NCBI GenBank assembly: GCA_011390575.1
Contig: JAABSE010000004.1
Span: forward strand, 1 to 64,000
Source of the DNA: Sphingobacteriia bacterium
GTDB lineage: Bacteria > Bacteroidota > Bacteroidia > Bacteroidales > UBA7960
Length of the DNA stretch: 64,000 nucleotides
Direction of reading: 5' to 3'
Below the pieces are notes generated by a model that was not told the DNA's origin, ran no database searches, and saw only the letters and a program-made list of their open reading frames with translations. This document shows, one piece after another, positions 61,477 to 64,000 of this stretch (position 1 is the first letter of the stretch; each line of letters starts with the position of its first letter). Made by a program: the position numbers and the translations under genes.

Positions 61477-63954
61477 ATGCAAATGCCCGACTGGAATAAA
61501 TTGCTTCCTTACATTGGCTCAGTCCTGATATTTTTGATATTGAGTATTGCTTATGTGCACCCTGTTTTGCAAGGCAAAAGACTTATGCAATCCGATATTG
61601 TAAAATTTGAAGGGATGGCAAAGGAAATCAAGGATTTTCGCTCAGAAACAGGTGAAGAAGCCTTATGGACCAACTCCATGTTTGGAGGAATGCCGGCTTT
61701 CCAGATATCTGTATATTATGCCAATAACATTTCCAACTTTTTCCATAAAGTATTCACCCTGGGTCTTCCCCGTCCGGTAGATATGATTTTTCTCTATTTT
61801 GCAGGATTTTTTGTGTTTCTGCTGGTGCTAAAGGTGAATGTATGGATAGCCTTCCTGGGGGCACTGGGGTTTGCACTCTCCTCCTATCATTTTATCATCA
61901 TTGTGGCAGGGCACAATTCCAAAGCACTTGCCATTGCATACATGGCTCCGGTTCTGGCATCAATTATTCATACCTTCAGAGGAAATTATTACTCGGGTGG
62001 TATTTTATTTGCTTTATTTCTGGCCCTGCAGCTTTTCTCCAACCACCTGCAAATCACTTATTATCTGCTAATTATCGTAATATTTTACGGTATTTTTGAA
62101 TTCATACAACAGATTCGCCAGGGCAACTTCCCTCAATTTCTGAAAGCAGCCGGAGTACTGGTAATTGCAGCCATCATTGCTGTTGGAGTAAATATCGGAA
62201 ATTTCTGGAGCACCTGGGAGTATACTTCCGAAACCATGCGTGGAGGCAGTGAGCTCACAACAGGAGAAGAGCCCAATGCCAGTGGTCTGAGCAAAGAATA
62301 TATTACCAACTGGAGCTACGGAGTGTCAGAAACCTTTTCCCTGCTTATTCCCAATGTAAAAGGGGGCGCTACCGGCAGTATCAGCGAGAATAGTCATGCC
62401 ATGAATGCGGTTGAACCGGCAGCCCGTCGCAATGTGGGGCAGGCAAACCAATACTGGGGCGACCAGCCCTTTACCTCCGGACCCGTATACGCAGGTGCTG
62501 TAGTGCTTTTCTTTTTCTTCCTTTCATTGTTTTTTATCAAGGGTCCCCTTAAGTGGGGATTGCTCACAGCAACCATACTGGCCATCATGCTGTCATGGGG
62601 TAAAAACTTCATGCCGCTTACTGACTTTTTTATTGACTACATTCCGGGATATAACAAATTCAGGGCTGTTTCCATGACTTTGGTGGTGGCCGAACTGGTC
62701 ATTCCGGCCCTTGCATTCCTGGGACTTCACCAGCTATACAAGGGCAATGTAAAAATAAACCTGAAACACCCCGCCTTCATAACTGCGCTATCTCTTACTG
62801 CCGGTCTTGCTCTGCTGTTTTATATGGGGCCACGGCTGTTTTTCTCAATTTTTGATCAGGATGCCTTCTTTAGTAAGGAAGAAACTATCATGTTCAGCGA
62901 CTGGATGATGCAGGAACAGGGGCAGGCAGAAATGATCAGACAAATACAATACAATCTCGAAAATGCCAGGGTGGCTATCTTCAGAGCTGATGCCATAAGA
63001 AGTGCCCTGTTTGCACTGGCTGCCGGAGCCGTCGTATTGCTGTTTGCCGGCAATAAGATTAAAAAGCCCTTATTTATTGCCCTTATCGCCGGGCTTATCG
63101 TGCTGGATATGTGGCCTGTTAACCGCAGGTATTTCGACGACAGCAACTTTGTCTCCAAAAGACAGGTGGAAAATCCCTATCAGCCCACAAAGGCAGACAT
63201 GCAGATTCTGCAGGATACAGACACCCCTTACCGGGTTTATAACGTTACCGTAAGCAGCTTCAATGATGCTTCTACCAGCTGGTTTCACCATTCCATTGGA
63301 GGGTATCACGGTGCAAAACTGCAGCGCTACCAGGAGTTGATTGACAACCACATCTCCGAGGGCAACATGGAAGTGCTCAATATGCTCAATACCCGTTACC
63401 TCATCGTACCCGATCAGAACCGGCAACCTGCAGTAAGTTTCAACGAAGATGCCCTTGGCAATGCCTGGTTTGTGAGCGAAATACAATGGGTTGAAAATGC
63501 GGATGAAGAAATAGAAGAATTGTGGGAAATTGACCCGGCCCGCACGGCATTGGTAGATCGACGTTTTGAAGAAAAAGTAACCATCGATCCTTCTGCGGCA
63601 GGCAGCCCCGACAGAATAGAACTGGTGCATTATCAACCCAACGAGTTGCGCTACGAGGCCGTTACTTCCGCCCCCCGGGTAGCGCTGTTTTCAGAAATTT
63701 ATTATCCCAATGGATGGAAGGTATTTATTAATGGTGAAGAGGCAGAATATTTCAGAGCCAACTACATTTTGAGAGGCATGGTGGTTCCGGAAGGTGAAAA
63801 TGTAATTGAGTTCCGGTTTGAGCCACGCTCCTATTATACAGGCGAGACTATTGCTCTTATATTCAGTGCTTTGCTGGTACTTTCCATGATAGGATATATA
63901 GTGCTTCAATGGAAAAAAAGTAAAGAAACTGTCAAAGAACAGGAAAAAACCTGA
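61477..63954 (+). CDS. YfhO family membrane protein
   Basis: 825 residues with about 12-13 helices. Family blocks are MQSDIVKFEGMAKEI, WTNSMFGGMPAFQI and GALGFALSSYHF near the start, then FRAVSMTLVVAELVIPALAFLGL, and a large periplasmic part (about 555-790) with SEIYYPNGWKVFINGEEAEYFRANY before the final helix. YfhO proteins are GT-C-like, linked to glycosylation of lipoteichoic acid or lipids in Bacillus and of unknown role in Bacteroidota. The neighbour starting at 63964 looks like a glycosyltransferase, which fits envelope glycosylation. Confidence 0.88.
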   Translation: MQMPDWNKLLPYIGSVLIFLILSIAYVHPVLQGKRLMQSDIVKFEGMAKEIKDFRSETGEEALWTNSMFGGMPAFQISVYYANNISNFFHKVFTLGLPRPVDMIFLYFAGFFVFLLVLKVNVWIAFLGALGFALSSYHFIIIVAGHNSKALAIAYMAPVLASIIHTFRGNYYSGGILFALFLALQLFSNHLQITYYLLIIVIFYGIFEFIQQIRQGNFPQFLKAAGVLVIAAIIAVGVNIGNFWSTWEYTSETMRGGSELTTGEEPNASGLSKEYITNWSYGVSETFSLLIPNVKGGATGSISENSHAMNAVEPAARRNVGQANQYWGDQPFTSGPVYAGAVVLFFFFLSLFFIKGPLKWGLLTATILAIMLSWGKNFMPLTDFFIDYIPGYNKFRAVSMTLVVAELVIPALAFLGLHQLYKGNVKINLKHPAFITALSLTAGLALLFYMGPRLFFSIFDQDAFFSKEETIMFSDWMMQEQGQAEMIRQIQYNLENARVAIFRADAIRSALFALAAGAVVLLFAGNKIKKPLFIALIAGLIVLDMWPVNRRYFDDSNFVSKRQVENPYQPTKADMQILQDTDTPYRVYNVTVSSFNDASTSWFHHSIGGYHGAKLQRYQELIDNHISEGNMEVLNMLNTRYLIVPDQNRQPAVSFNEDALGNAWFVSEIQWVENADEEIEELWEIDPARTALVDRRFEEKVTIDPSAAGSPDRIELVHYQPNELRYEAVTSAPRVALFSEIYYPNGWKVFINGEEAEYFRANYILRGMVVPEGENVIEFRFEPRSYYTGETIALIFSALLVLSMIGYIVLQWKKSKETVKEQEKT

Positions 63955-63963
63955 GTACAGCCA

Positions 63964-64000
63964 ATGGAAAAGGTGCTGATTATAACCTACTACTGGCCGC
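63964..64000 (+). CDS. Start of a probable glycosyltransferase (3' end outside window)
   Basis: An ATG 9 bases after the YfhO stop opens MEKVLIITYYWP, a start typical of GT-B family 4 glycosyltransferases. Only 12 codons are in view, so the assignment is tentative. Confidence 0.5.
   Translation, partial: MEKVLIITYYWP

Noticed and set aside
1-64000. CRISPR arrays, insertion sequences, prophage, rRNA genes and toxin-antitoxin pairs
   Set aside because: No arrays of direct repeats, transposase, integrase, phage structural gene or rRNA sequence was seen on reading both strands.

Overview
The window looks like a chromosomal segment of a Bacteroidota bacterium, probably a marine or sediment member of the Bacteroidales/Marinilabiliales group. 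The evidence is: type IX secretion sorting domains at the C-termini of two secreted proteins; many genes preceded by the Bacteroidota -7 promoter box TAnnTTTG and few by a Shine-Dalgarno sequence; and family content typical of the phylum (DUF5723 barrel, DUF4834, DUF2520, short AMP nucleosidase, YfhO, bifunctional FtcD, CcmF without its usual neighbours). No insertion sequence, prophage, integrase or CRISPR array was seen. Apart from one respiratory operon the content is mostly housekeeping.

Layout. 1-2.8 kb: the tail of a T9SS cargo protein, a YgiQ radical-SAM protein and an odd receiver domain with a C-terminal membrane anchor. 3.2-10.6 kb: one seven-gene operon encoding an octaheme cytochrome c of the tetrathionate-reductase (OTR) family, a membrane cytochrome b, an outer-membrane barrel, a tandem-rhodanese lipoprotein, a YeeE/YedE-type thiosulfate permease split into two proteins (the second fused to a rhodanese domain) and a membrane-anchored rhodanese protein. 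10.8-19.3 kb: a Pif1-like helicase, an orphan gene, a leftward housekeeping group (class V aminotransferase fold, CvpA, EVE, HolA, AMP nucleosidase) and a lone HsdR-N nuclease domain. 19.6-28.5 kb: secreted and envelope proteins (subtilase with T9SS tail, propeller protein, lipoprotein plus DUF5723 barrel). 28.6-42.9 kb: CcmF, DUF2520, KdsC-like phosphatase, UbiA, Maf, glycosyltransferase, zinc protease, DUF502, SurE, LpxB, ComEC, DoxX and TPR genes. 42.9-64 kb: LysM glucosaminidase, RsmG, PepD, ArfB, TPR histidine kinase, tRNA-Tyr and tRNA-Gly, a Nudix/MnmD/methyltransferase operon, patatin, sirtuin, TrmH, TrmD, L19, FtcD, a D-threonine-aldolase-like enzyme, L34, DUF4834, YfhO and the first codons of a probable glycosyltransferase.

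The most interesting part is the 3.2-10.6 kb operon. Three of its proteins, all with rhodanese-type domains, end in exactly Gly-Gly-Cys-stop. In the smallest this terminal cysteine is the only cysteine, and in two of the three the usual rhodanese catalytic cysteine has been lost. The arrangement recalls the cysteine swinging arm of SoxY (GGCGG near its C-terminus). It suggests a periplasmic relay in which sulfane sulfur or a thiosulfonate is carried on C-terminal cysteine arms between the permease, the rhodanese domains and the octaheme cytochrome, with electrons entering or leaving through the cytochrome b. The parts are read directly from the sequence; the relay is inference. CcmF at 28.7 kb fits the need for heme c maturation.

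Several gene starts were moved inward because a -7 promoter box lies inside or directly upstream of the longer reading frame (HsdR-N, glycosyltransferase at 34.2 kb, SurE, RsmG, TrmD, DUF4834).
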